This document shows positions 44,100-54,146 of a DNA stretch of 64,000 bases, piece by piece. Location: NCBI GenBank assembly GCA_016713665.1, contig JADJOR010000009.1:248001-312000 (forward strand), written 5' to 3'. The notes under the pieces were generated by a model. It was not told the origin of the DNA. It did no database searches and saw only the letters and a list, made by a program, of their open reading frames with translations. A program made the position numbers and the translations under genes. Source of the DNA: Deltaproteobacteria bacterium. Its GTDB lineage: Bacteria; Myxococcota_A; UBA9160; UBA4427. Each line of letters begins with the position of its first letter. The stretch's first letter is position 1.

Positions 44100-45329
44100 A
44101 TGCTCGAGCCCCTCCGCTACAGCCCCTTCCTGCCCGAGGTCATGCGGGATCCCTTCCCCTTCTATCGCCGCCTGCGCGACGAGGCGCCCGCCTACCATCT
44201 CGCGGAGTACGACGCCTGGGCGCTCTCGCGCTTCGAGGACATCTGGCGGGCGACCGAGGACGACGGGACATACGTCACGGCGCGCGGGACGACGGCGGCG
44301 CAGGCCCTCTCGAAGGTCGAGTCGCCGGTGCCCAGCATCAATCAGATGGACGGCCCGGATCATACCCGCCTGCGCAAGGCGATCCGCGGCGTCTTCAGCC
44401 GGGCGAGCGCCCACGCCCTCGCCCCCGCGATCCGGCGCGAGGTCCGCGCGCGGCTGGCGGCGGGCCGCGAGCGGGGCGGGCTCGACGCGGTCCAGGAGCT
44501 CGCCGATCCGGTGGCGGCGAGCGTCGCCTGTCGCCTGCTCTCGCTGCCGGCCGAAGCCGGCCCGCTGCTCGTCGCCTGGGTCCACCGCTATGCAAATAAC
44601 GCCCCCGGCGACGAGGGCCGCTCCGCGGATGCGCTGGCCGCCGCGATGGAGATGAACGCCTATCTCGCCGAGGTCGTCGCCGGTCGCCGCGTCGGCCGCG
44701 GCGAGCCCGGGGTCGCCGACGTGTTCCTCGCCCACGAGCTCGGCGGCCGCAAGCTCGCCGACCTCGAGATCGCCTCCCACATGCAGACGCTCGTGATCGG
44801 CGGAACCGACACGACGCCGAAGGTCATCTCCTCGGCCCTGCTGCGGCTCCATCGCGACCCCGCCCAGCGCGCCGACCTCGCCGCCCATCCCGAGGCGATC
44901 CCCGGCGCCTTCGTCGAAGCGCTCCGCCTCGACATGCCGACCCAGTTCATGGCGCGCACCGTCGCCCGGGAGACGACGCTCCACGGCCAGCGTCTGCGAC
45001 CGGGCCAGGGCGTGCTCTTCCTCTACGCCTCCGCCAATCGCGACGAGCGCGAGTATGCGGACCCCGATCGCTACGACGCCCGTCGCAAGGCCCGCCGCCA
45101 TCTCGGCTTCGGCCACGCCGCCCACGTCTGCATCGGCGCCCACGTCGCCGCCCTAGAAGGCCGGGTCGTGCTCGAGGAGATCCTCGCGGCGGCCCCCGAC
45201 TACCGCATCGACGAGTCGAGGATCGCGTGGCGCAGCGCCGATCAGCTGCGCGGCATGACGTCCTTGCCGATCGAGATGCCAATCGAGCTGCCAATCGAGC
45301 TGCCCATCGGGGTCGGTGGTTCGCGATGA
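44100..45329 (+). CDS. Cytochrome P450
   Basis: A 409-residue soluble bacterial P450 from the ATG at 44100. The I-helix oxygen site is GGTDTT (234-239), the ExxR motif is EALR (273-276) and the haem loop is FGHAAHVCIGAH with ligand Cys344. It is a monooxygenase that needs a ferredoxin or reductase, none of which is adjacent. After the fold ends (about residue 385) there is a repetitive tail, MPIELPIELPI, made from a 15-bp direct repeat. The stop overlaps the ATG of the next gene (ATGA). The neighbouring thiolase-like gene suggests oxidation of a lipid, terpenoid or steroid. Confidence 0.9.
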   Translation: MLEPLRYSPFLPEVMRDPFPFYRRLRDEAPAYHLAEYDAWALSRFEDIWRATEDDGTYVTARGTTAAQALSKVESPVPSINQMDGPDHTRLRKAIRGVFSRASAHALAPAIRREVRARLAAGRERGGLDAVQELADPVAASVACRLLSLPAEAGPLLVAWVHRYANNAPGDEGRSADALAAAMEMNAYLAEVVAGRRVGRGEPGVADVFLAHELGGRKLADLEIASHMQTLVIGGTDTTPKVISSALLRLHRDPAQRADLAAHPEAIPGAFVEALRLDMPTQFMARTVARETTLHGQRLRPGQGVLFLYASANRDEREYADPDRYDARRKARRHLGFGHAAHVCIGAHVAALEGRVVLEEILAAAPDYRIDESRIAWRSADQLRGMTSLPIEMPIELPIELPIGVGGSR

Positions 45330-47106
45330 AGTCTGCGGAGTCTGCTCGGATGCGATCGGTCGTGGTGTCGAGGAGGATCGGAGTGGAGCGCGTGTTCACG
45401 GTCGGCGCGTCGCGCGCGGCGGGTCTCGGGATCGTGGTCGCGCTCGCGACCGCGCTGATCGCGGGTACCGGCGGCCGCGCGCTCGCGGAGACTCCGGCGG
45501 CGGCGTCCTCGGCCGCGGCGTCCGCTGAAATCTTCGACGGCTCCGACGCGTCCGACTCCCCGTACTCGCCCGGCGGCTGGTCGACGCTCCATCAAGGGCC
45601 CGACAACCGGAAGCTCGTCCGGAGCGCCCCGATCGCCGGCCCGTATCGGACCTGGACCGCACTCGCCGGCGCCTCGATCCTGACGGCGCCGACGCTGTCC
45701 CCCGACGGCCAGACCCTCTACGTCACGACGGGCCGGTCCATCGGCCATGCGAACCTCCACGCCTTCTCGATCGACGGGCAGCCGCTCTGGCAGTCGGAGC
45801 CGTGGCAGGACGCGGAACGGGGGGTCGACCCCTGCGCGATCCTCTCGAGCCCGATCGTCGACCGCGAGGGCGACGTCTACGTCGGCGATTGCAATCAGCT
45901 CTACGCCTACCATGCGAGCGGCGAGCTGAAATGGGTCGTATCCCTGCCGGCCCGCCGGGATGGCGATTGGCGGCCGTCGAAGAAGCTCCCGATCAATGCG
46001 TTCACGACGGCGGTCTTCACCCGCGAAGGCGACATCCTCGGGGTCACCAACTTCGGCGACGTCGCCGTCTACGACCGCGCGACCGGCCGACTGATCAACG
46101 AGCCGAAGCGACTCCCCGGTCTCCTCCCGCCTCCGACGGCCCTGAAGCTCGCGCGCTCGGCCTTCGGTCGCGGGCTCATCGACCCCGAGATCCGCGAGTG
46201 GGCCTGGCAGCTCCTGATGGGCGGCCGGATGCGCTCGACCAATACGCCCGCCGTCGATCTGGAAACGGGTCGGGTCTTCGTCGCCGCGACCTCGCGGACG
46301 AGGGGCAAGGGCGCGCTCTACGCCCTCGACGTGATCCACCATCGCACCGTCGCCGGGACCGGCGAATGGAGCGACGGGGAATCGTCGGATTTCGAGGGGC
46401 CCGAGGTCGAGCTCCGGCTCGCCTTCTCCGCCGAGATGGGGCCCGGCAGCGGCTCGAGCCCCGCGCTCTCGATCGAGCGCCATCGCGTCTACGTCTCCGA
46501 CGAGCGGGGGATTCTCTACTCGGTCGACACGAAGACGGGGCAGGATCGCGGCTCGATCCAGACGAAGGCGGCCTCGGCGGCGGCGGCGGTGGCGACCAAC
46601 GGCGACATGATCGTGCTGCAATCGGGCCCTCCGGCCCTCGCGGCGGTGACGCGCAAGGGCGCGCTCCGACGGCAGAGCGATCTCCCCGCGCTGCCGCGGC
46701 CCGGGCTCCCGAAGAGCCGGATGCTCGGCGAGCCGGTCGCGATGGGCAACGGCAATCCGACGGTCGTCGGGGAACGAGGTCCTCGTGCCGGTCGTGTACG
46801 GCTACCAGACCGGCTCCCGCAAGCGGCCCGTCCTGGGGCCCGTTCGCTCCTTTCTCGTCGCCATCGACGGCGAGACGGGCAAGGGACTCCGCAACGTCGT
46901 CGAGCTCGTCGACGACTCGACCGGCATCACGGCGGTCCCTGCCCGACGGCACGATCGTCAGCAGCCTCGGCGCGGGCATCACCTCCGCCGTCTCGCCGCT
47001 CGCGGGGCTCGCGCGCATGCTGTTGCCCGGCGAGCTCGAGCCGCTCCCTGCGGTGGGTGGCCTCCAGGTCAGCCGTCCCGCGTCCGAGCCCGCGCCCGCG
47101 CCGTGA
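45326..47106 (+). pseudogene. Exported PQQ-like beta-propeller protein, two frameshifts
   Basis: Start at the ATG overlapping the P450 stop. An N-terminal export segment (GLGIVVALATALIAGTG) is followed by a beta-propeller of the PQQ/WD-like type: LTAPTLSPDGQTLYVTTG, DREGDVYVGDCNQLYAY, RHRVYVSDERGILYSVDTKTG. The frame shifts at the G run 46768-46771 and again at 46937-46939; removing one base from each restores VVGNEVLVPVVYGYQTGS and ITAVLPDGTIVSSLG to a stop at 47106. Both lie in homopolymers, so base-calling errors are likely. No enzyme residues are recognised. It may be a periplasmic scaffold or a sugar- or quinone-binding protein coupled to the P450. Confidence 0.75.
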
Positions 47107-47210
47107 TCCGAACGCGCAGCGACCGTCGCGACGGGCGCGCGGAGTGTGTCAACATGGGCGAAGCGTGAACGCGAGAGCCTGAGAATACGGCGCACATCAG
47201 AAAGCGGGGC

Positions 47211-48746
47211 ATGGCCAGCGTGAAGAAGAAGAACGCGAAGACCAGCAGGAAGACGAGCTCGAAGGCCAAGGGGACGAGCGGCAAGGCCAGCGCGGAAGAA
47301 GCCCGCAGCGAAGAAGGCTGCGGCGAAGAAATCGTCGACCAGGAAGTCGTCGGCGAAGAAGGCCCCCAAGAAGGCCGCCCCGAAAGTCGCGAAGAAGGCC
47401 ACGAAGAAAGCGGCGAAGAAGGCGACGAAGCAAAAGGGCGCCGCGGCGAAGCCGAGCGCATCGACGCGCAAGGCCGCCGCCCCTGCCAAGGCCACGACGA
47501 CGAAGAAGGCCGCCGCGAAGTCGACCACCTCGACCGCGCGGGCGGCGGGCCCGAAGGCCGCGGCGCCGAAGAACGTCCGCAGCGCGTCGATCCGGCGCGG
47601 GCCCTATCCCGACGTCGCGATCGTCGGCGCCTACAACACGGTCCAGGCCAAGAAGATCGCGATGACCGAGGCGGACCTCGTCCTCGATGCGGTGCGCGGG
47701 GGCGCTCGCCGATGCCGGGCCCACGCCCGCCGACGTCGACGGCAACAACGTGTCGAGCTGGGTCACGCGGATCAACCCGCGCAACGTCGTGCAGTGGTTC
47801 GGGGGCGCCCGTCCTGACGGGGACCTCGCATCCGGGCATCGAGAGCGTGCTCGAGGCGGCGCAGGCGATCCAGTCGGGGCAATGCGAGACGGTGGTGATC
47901 GCGTCGGCGCAGTGTGGCGAGTACACGGATCATTCCTCGACCGTGTCCTGGACGCGGCCGGAGAACGAGTTCGTCGAGACCTGGGGGCTCTACACGGCCG
48001 CCGAGTTCGCGCTCATGGCCCAGCGACACATGCATCTGTACGGCACGAAGCGCGAGGCCCTCTCGGAGGTCGCCTCGGCGATCCGCAGCAACGGCGCGGT
48101 CCATCCCGAGGCCGTGATGTACGGGCGGACCTGCACGCCCGCCGACGTCGAGGCCTCGCGCATGGTCGCCGATCCGTATCGGCTGCTCGACTGCTGCATC
48201 ACGTCGGAGGGGGGCGCCGCGATGGTGCTCACGACGGCCGAGCGCGCGCGCGATCTCGACGTGACCCCGATCTACATCCTCGGCGGCTCCCTCGATCGCC
48301 AGGGCATGTCGTACGTCACGGCGCCGATCTGGGACAAGGTCGGCTGGGTCGGTCGGCGCGCGGCGCGGAACACCTTCGCGCAGTGTGGGCTCGGTCCGAA
48401 GGACGTCGACTTCGCGGAGCTCTACGACCCGTTCTCCTTCGAGATCATCCGCCAGCTCGAGGCCTTCGGGTTCTGCGGCGAGGGCGAGGGCGGCGACTTC
48501 GTCATGAACGGCCGCATCCGGATCGACGGCGAGCTGCCCGTCGCGACCAACGGCGGCACGATGTCCTTCAGCCATGCGGGCGTCGCGCAGCTGCTGCAGA
48601 AGCCGCTGAACGCGGTGCTCCAGCTGCGCGGCGAGCTGCCGCCGCAGCTGACGGTCCCCGACGCGAAGGTCGCCCTCGCGACCAACGGCGGCTCGGGGGC
48701 GCTCTTCTGCGACGTCATGGCGCTCGGAAAGGAGCCCGTCCGATGA
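47211..48746 (+). pseudogene. Thiolase-superfamily (lipid-transfer type) protein with histone-like N-terminal tail, frameshifted
   Basis: After correcting extra G bases near 47294, at 47698-47702 and at 47801-47805, one protein of about 510 residues results. Residues to about 120 are Lys/Ala-rich repeats (AKKAPKKAAPKVAKKATKK) like histone H1 or AlgP tails. The remainder is a thiolase-superfamily domain beginning YPDVAIVGAYNTVQAKK, with VVIASAQCGEYTDH, EGGAAMVLTTAERARD, GGTMSFSHAGVAQLL and NGGSGALFCDVMALG. The nucleophilic Cys position appears as Ser in GTSHPGIESVLEAAQAI, so it is more likely an Ltp2-like lipid-transfer or retro-aldol enzyme than a true thiolase. A DUF35 partner follows. No start codon separates tail and domain. 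Confidence 0.78.
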
Positions 48747-48749
48747 ACC

Positions 48750-49159
48750 ATGATGAAGAGACCGCGACCCGGCATCCCGCTTCCCCATCCGACGCCGCTC
48801 TCGAAGCCCCATTGGGACGGCGCGCGCGAAGGCAGGCTGCGCGTCCAGAAATGCCTCGACTGCGGCATCCACGTCTTCATCCCCCAGCCCTGCTGCACGG
48901 GCTGCATGGGCTCGCGCCTCGAATGGGTCGTCAGCTCGGGCCGCGGCACGCTCTACAGCTACACCGTCGTGCACCGCCCGCAGCAGCCGGCCTTCGAGGT
49001 CCCGTACGCCGTCGCGGTCGTGCTCCTCGAAGAGGGCTGGCACATGCTCGACCTTGATCGACATCGAAGAGGACAAGATCGAGATCGATGCCGCTCGAGG
49101 TCGTGTTCCAGAAGATGAGCGACGAGATCACGCTGCCGCTGTTCCGGCCGCGGGCGTAG
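48750..49159 (+). pseudogene. DUF35 zinc-ribbon/OB-fold acyl-CoA-associated protein, frameshifted near the end
   Basis: A small protein of about 135 residues. The rubredoxin-like zinc ribbon is KCLDCGIHVFIPQPCCTGC with two CxxC pairs, then the OB-fold RGTLYSYTVVHRPQQPAFE. The frame shifts around 49048 and again around 49090. The joined product then reads TLIDIEEDKIEI and EVVFQKMSDEITLPLFRPRA, to a stop at 49159. Such proteins act with thiolase-like or lipid-transfer proteins; the DUF35 domain of ChsH2 forms a retro-aldolase with Ltp2. It follows the thiolase-like gene directly, on the same strand, so the two should function as a complex. Confidence 0.78.
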
Positions 49160-49259
49160 ACGGCGCGGGGTAGTCGGCGCGGGCAGGCGGCAGGACGCGC
49201 GCGACGCCGCGAAGGCAGCACGCCGGCAGCACGCCGGGACGGCTCGCCTGGCTGGGCCT

Positions 49260-50036
49260 TCAGCGATCCCGACCGCTACGACTCGCTGCGATCTGCCCCA
49301 GGGCTTCGACGAGCGCCGCGCGGATGCGTTCCGGCGCGGCTCGAACCTGATAGTCGGCCGCCTGATCGATCCAGCGGACGACGTGGCTCGCGTCCGCGAG
49401 AATGGTCGTCGGGATCGGGAGCCCCGGCAGGCCGGGCGGCTTGACGGCGGGCGCCGCGTTCTCGAGGCCGAGCGCCCGGGTCACACGGAGGTCGGGGTCG
49501 GCGAGCAGAATCGCCCGCGCGCCGTGTTTGTCCTTGCCTGCGCGGATCTGCTCCGGCGAGTCCGTCGAGATCGCCACCATCCGGACGTCCCAGGCATCGA
49601 GCTCGCTGCGCAGCTCCTCCCATCGCCGCAACTCGGCGACGCAGTAGGGTCACCAATGCCCGCGGAAGAGCTTGATGAGCACCGGATGGCCGCGCAGGCT
49701 CGCGACGTCGAAGAGATCGCCGTGTTCGTCGAGCGCGACGATCGCAGGCAGGGCTTGCCCGACGACGACGTTCGGAATCTGTCGCGACTGCCGGGCCAAC
49801 AGCCCGAGCCCGATCCAGACGAGCCCGAGCGCGAGCCCCGCGATCGCGAGCGCCCCGCCGAGCCAGCCCGGCTCCCGCCCGAGCGCGACCGCGCCGAGGG
49901 CGACCGCCGCTGCACACAGCGCGAAGGGCAGCGCGCGGCGATTCGCGAGCGCGACGCGTTGCATCCGCTGGGTCCAGAGCGCAAGCGCTCCGGCCGCCAG
50001 CGAGAAGGCGATCGCTCCGAGGATTCCTCCGCTCAT
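49260..50036 (-). CDS. Membrane-anchored thioredoxin/peroxiredoxin-like selenoprotein (in-frame UGA)
   Basis: The frame from the ATG at 50036 to the stop at 49260 is broken only by a TGA at 49650-49652. Reading it as selenocysteine gives a 258-residue protein with Sec129 in LIKLFRGHW-U-PYCVAELRR, a UxxC redox pair (Sec129, Cys132) exactly where a CxxC is expected. Residues 1-85 have three hydrophobic spans, and the rest is an AhpC/TSA redoxin fold (VVGQALPAIVALDEHG, VRMVAISTDSPEQIRAG, ADPDLRVTRALGL, IPTTILAD). A hairpin ten bases after the UGA matches a bacterial SECIS. It is probably a membrane thiol oxidoreductase or peroxidase. No Sec synthesis genes are in the window. If Sec were not used, it would be two broken pieces. 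Confidence 0.85.
49621..49641 (-). promoter_or_regulatory. Bacterial SECIS-like hairpin downstream of the Sec UGA
   Basis: In the mRNA sense the stem UCGCCG pairs perfectly with CGGCGA around the loop AGUUG, and extends by a G-U and a C-G pair to eight base pairs. The core stem starts ten bases after the UGA, and the apical loop begins 16 bases after it, with a G in the first two loop positions. This fits the accepted spacing and loop rule for bacterial SECIS elements, which lie within the coding region. Confidence 0.75.
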
Positions 50037-50163
50037 TGCGCGCTGCTCCGTTCTTTTCGGTTCTTCTCGGTTCTTCGCTTCACGTCGCCCCGCTTCGGGG
50101 CACTGGGCAGTCTAGATCAGGTCCCACGACGCGGGGCATCCCGCTCCCCGCCCCGAATTTCCG

Positions 50164-50406
50164 TCAAAGCCATCCCGGACTCCAGCGGGTGCGATCGCTC
50201 AGCGTTCGCCGATCGATGACGTGTACACGTCCCGAGTAGATCGAGGTCAGCTCGACCTGCTCGTAGGGACGGTCGGGCGAACGCGGCGGCAGGATCCCCG
50301 TCACGACGAAGTGGAGCTCCCGATCGACCGGAGCGACGGCCGTCCACTTGCTCTGGAGGAGCTTCGCCGGACTCGCTCGACGACGGCGAGCACCGTGCGA
50401 GCTCAC
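50164..50406 (-). CDS. TIGR02450-family Trp-rich small protein
   Basis: An 80-residue protein starting at the GTG at 50406, which overlaps the stop of the dioxygenase gene (GTGA). It has the family signature SPAKLLQSKWTAVAPVDREL, HFVVTGILPP and the C-terminal RTRWSPGWL. Members are small, about this length, and mostly of unknown function; they are common in gammaproteobacteria and cyanobacteria. No signal or metal motif. Translational coupling to the dioxygenase is the only context. Confidence 0.75.
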   Translation of the reverse strand: MSSHGARRRRASPAKLLQSKWTAVAPVDRELHFVVTGILPPRSPDRPYEQVELTSIYSGRVHVIDRRTLSDRTRWSPGWL

Positions 50407-51128
50407 GAGCCCGATCCGACGAACCAGAGCGTCGCGATCCGCCTCCTGCGCTCCGACCGATTCGGTCCGCTGCCATGGGCCAGCCACGGTGAGAAGAAGA
50501 TCGCATCCCCCGGCGCGAGCGCGGGCACGGCGCGGTGCGTCGTGTCGAAGCGGTGCTCGAGGGTCTGGGACGCGTCGTAGCGGTACTGCCCGGGGACGAG
50601 GCCGCTCGTATGCGTGCGCGCGAGGACGGTGAAGCCGCCGTTGTCCTCGTCGGCGGGGTCGAGGGCGACGACGACGTTCACGCCGCCGAACGCCTCGAGG
50701 TCGCGCAGGGCGACGCCGTGCAGGAAGGCGGCGTCCTGATGGAACGGGAATCCCGAGCCATGGACCGGAAGCTTCGGGTTGATCTGATCGACGACGCAGC
50801 GGGCCGAGGAAATTCCGAGGGCCGTGGCGAACTCGATGATGCGCTCGCTCCCCCGCAGCGCGTGGAACGCCGGGCTGGCCTTCGAAGGCGACGTGATCTT
50901 GCGCAGCGCGCCGGGGAAGATCGCCGGCTCGCGCTTGCGGCCGCTCGCGCTCTGGACCTCGAAGTAGACGCGGCCGACGGCCGCATCGCGAACGAAGGTC
51001 GCGGCCATCGCTTCGAGCTCGTCGGTCGCCTGCTGGAGCGCCTCGATCGTATTCGCGTCGAGGAGAGAACGGACGACGAGGAAGCCTTCGGTCGCGTAGG
51101 ACGCCACGTCGACTTCGCTCCCGATCAT
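50403..51128 (-). CDS. Phytanoyl-CoA dioxygenase (PhyH) family protein
   Basis: A 241-residue Fe(II)/2-oxoglutarate-dependent oxygenase from the ATG at 51128. The iron site is the HxD in FPFHQDAAFLHG and the distal His in SPWLAHGSGPNRSERRRR, where the Arg that binds 2-oxoglutarate also falls. The N-terminal YATEGFLVVRSLLDANT is typical. Substrate could be a fatty acyl-CoA or small molecule. The open frame reaches 51152, but the ATG at 51128 is the usual start position. It is the first gene of a two-gene unit with the Trp-rich protein. Confidence 0.87.
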   Translation of the reverse strand: MIGSEVDVASYATEGFLVVRSLLDANTIEALQQATDELEAMAATFVRDAAVGRVYFEVQSASGRKREPAIFPGALRKITSPSKASPAFHALRGSERIIEFATALGISSARCVVDQINPKLPVHGSGFPFHQDAAFLHGVALRDLEAFGGVNVVVALDPADEDNGGFTVLARTHTSGLVPGQYRYDASQTLEHRFDTTHRAVPALAPGDAIFFSPWLAHGSGPNRSERRRRIATLWFVGSGS

Positions 51129-51258
51129 TCGGCCGCTCCTCCGCGGAAACACGAGTCCGGTGCCCCGAATTCGAAGGCCCAGCGTAATCGTGGCGACCGC
51201 GGATCGGAACTCTATTGCCTCCGTTTCCCGCGGCGAGTCGGTCGGGAGCCCATGGAGC

Positions 51259-54122
51259 TCAGCCTGCTCGAGATTTCGTCGGTCGAAGGGCCCACCAGGC
51301 GGTGACGATCAGGGACAGGGCCAGCATCAGGGCCGCGAACGGCCACAGGACGGCACGGGGCCCCCGGACTGTCGTCGTCGTTGCTGAAATCACATCCCGC
51401 CGCGCAGCATCCGTCTCCGTCCGTGCAGGTGATCAGGGTGCCGGGATCGCAGACCCCGACGCTGCAGGTGTCCGAACGGTGCAGGCGTTGCCGTCGTCGC
51501 AGCTCGCCTCGATCGGATCCCCGCACACCCCCGCGCCGTTGCAGACGTCGTCGGTGCACACGTTGCCGTCCGCCGAGCACGCCGTTCGAACGGGTCCGCA
51601 CACTGATTGCCGGCCCGTCGCAGGAGTCCGCGCGCACTCGCCGCCGCCCACGCAGGGATCGCCGGCTCCGACGCAGGCGCCGCCGTTGCAGGTGTCGAGC
51701 GCCGTTTGCAGAACTGTCCGTCGTCGCAGGGCGCGGTGTTGTTTCACGCCGCAGGCGCCGGCGCCGTTGCAGACGTCGTCGGTGCAGCCGTTGGCGTCCG
51801 GGGTGCACGTCGTCCCGAGCGGATCCGCACACTGGTTCCCGGCCTCGTCGCAGAAGTCCGCGCACTCGCCGCCCCCGCTGCACGGGTTCCCCGCGCTCAC
51901 GCACGAGCCCCCGCTGCACACGTCCGCGCCGGTGCAGAACTGACCGTCGTCGCAGCTGGCTCCGTCGTTGGGCGCGCAGACCGAGGGGATCCTGCACAAG
52001 CCCAGCACGTCTCGATCTGACAGCTCGCCGAGCAGCCGTCGCCGCCGGTCGCGTCTCCGTCGTCGCAGGCTTCTCCAGCGCCGAGGAGGCCGTCTCCGCA
52101 AGCACCGGTCGAAGCGCCAGATCGGCCCCGTCGTCAGCGCGGTGCCGTCGTCGACGGTCGCGTACCACTCGTACGCTGCGCCGCTCGCGAGGCCGTTCCA
52201 GGTCATGCTCGCGTTCGTCTCCAAGCGACACCCGTCTGGCTCCCGATCTGGACGAAGCCGGCGCCGCCCATGTCGTAGTCGAGCGTAGAACGTGCTGCTG
52301 TCCCCGGCGCGGTACTGGTCGAGCCAGGGCGAGTAGGTCTCGACGACGATCTGGTTCTGCGCCGGTCGAAACGTCAGGATCGAAGCCAGCCATTGCCACC
52401 GGCCGGATCGCATTGGTAGTCGGAGAGCATGCTGTAGACGGTGCGGCCGTCGAACGTGTCCTGTCGTCGTCCCTCGGAGCAGACGTGTCCGGACAGCATC
52501 ATGAACAGGTTCGGATTTCCCTTGAGCGCATCGTAGACCCTGCCGGGCCCTGGGTCCCGAAGCTCGCGGGATTGCCGGTATTGACGATGTGGTGGGCATA
52601 GACGATGGCGCGGCGATCCGGATGGTCTCTGGAGCAGGGCATTGGCCCAGCCGAGGACGGCCGCGTCGGGGGCCGTGTCGTACTCGAAGCTGATCGCGAT
52701 GAAGTCCATTCCGCTCGCGCTGAACAGATCGTAATGGTTGTCGTTGGCCGGAAGTGGCCACCGTAATAGGACCGTCCCAGGAAGCGCGACTCGCCGAAGT
52801 AGGCGTTGTAGCTCGAGGTGGAGCTCCCGGGCGGGCTGCCCTCGGGATCGCCGATCGGAGATTGATCGTGATTGCCCACCGCGATCCCTGAATGGCTGCC
52901 GTCGACCAGCTGGGTCGTGACCGGATCTTCGAGCAGCGAGATGGCGGCGTCGGCGACCCCACTCGACGTCGTTGCCCCCCCGTTGTTGCCGTTCTGGACG
53001 CAGTCGAGCTGCGCCACGTAGGCGATGTTGCGGCTCGCGCGCTGGTCCACGATCCACTGCGTCTGGGCATCGAAGATCGCCGGACTGCCCCGTTCAGGCT
53101 CGAGCTGTGAACTGCGTGTCGGGGAGCGCGATCACCGTGAAGTCGGCGCCGCAGCGGCAACGGCGCGTCCATGAAAGCGGACCGTCGTTTCGTCCGCGTC
53201 GGGGTCGACGGCCGTCAGGCTGAGCTGCGGTGATTGCGCGACCCCGGTCGCCGCATCCGCCGGGTGACGAGTGCGGGTGAGGGGCGGCGTGTTCAGCCCA
53301 AACGGCGAGCCGACTTCCCAGCTCGCGCCCGTCCCGACGAGGGTGCCGGACTGGGGAACCGGAGCTGTCTCCGATCGCGGTCCCGGTTCCCTCGTCGAAG
53401 CCCAACGGCCCAACAGGTTCGGATCGCTCGTGATCTCCTGGTTGATCGCCGCCTGGATCGCGGCCTGACTCCGGGCGACGTTCCGACGCGGGTTCGTCGA
53501 GGCGGCCGTCGAATCCGCCCGACGCGACGCCGGTCGAATTCAAGGCCGTAGCGAGCGCCGCATGCTGGATGCTGTCGCTCGAACCGGCTGGCCGACGGCG
53601 AGCGTCGTCTCGAGGGCACCGTTCAGATAGAGGCGCCGGTCGTCCCGTCGTAGCTGGCCGCGGCGTGCGACCAGACACCGGTCGTGACGGGCGTCGTGCC
53701 CGCGACCGGATGATTCAGTCCGGGCGTCGCGCCCGCGGCTCCTCTTCGAAGTCGGCGACGAGCACGCCGTCCGAAGCTCGAATGCCGAGGAACCAGTTCA
53801 TGTCGCGGATTGTTGCCGTCGGCCTCCCCGCGTCCCTTGGTGATCAGCGGAATCGCGGTCACGCCGCCGGTGCCCGTCGAAACACTCGCGCCGGTTCCAT
53901 CACGGCGGAACCAGGTCTCGATCGTGAACCGCGAGGCCGAGGTCGGCGCGCTGCCGAAAGTCACGTACGCGCCGGAGCTGCCGAAGTCGAGCGAGCAATC
54001 CGGCGGCGTACAGGCGGCTTCTGCGGCGGCAAGAGGGACGAGGCTCAGCCCGATCGCACCGATCACGCCTCGCAGCCATCCCCTCGTCGGCCGCGAAAGT
54101 CGATCGATTCCAGCCCGTCCAT
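51259..54122 (-). pseudogene. LamG-metallophosphoesterase surface protein, copy 1, heavily frameshifted
   Basis: Copy 1 of a tandem duplication. It follows copy 2 base by base but with many single-base insertions and deletions, so no frame is longer than a fragment. The domain order is the same: signal peptide, LamG, calcineurin-like metallophosphoesterase, Cys-rich repeats, C-terminal membrane segment. By eye the differences are nearly all indels and hardly any substitutions, and where copy 2 has a shift, copy 1 is often in frame. This points to poor base calling of a real or artefactual duplicate rather than an old pseudogene. The stop corresponds to 51259 and the start to the ATG at 54122. 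Confidence 0.7.
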
Positions 54123-54146
54123 GAACTCTCCGCATCCGTTTTCGGT

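Noticed and set aside
47211..47600. A separate histone H1/AlgP-like gene
   Set aside because: After removing the extra G the Lys/Ala-rich part continues in frame into the thiolase-like domain, with no stop or start between.
49650..49652. TGA as a nonsense mutation making a pseudogene
   Set aside because: Both sides are conserved and in the same frame, the codon falls at the redox Cys position, and a SECIS-like hairpin follows.
51259..54122. Ancient decaying pseudogene
   Set aside because: Differences from copy 2 are almost all single-base indels, not substitutions, so sequence error or a false duplicate fits better.
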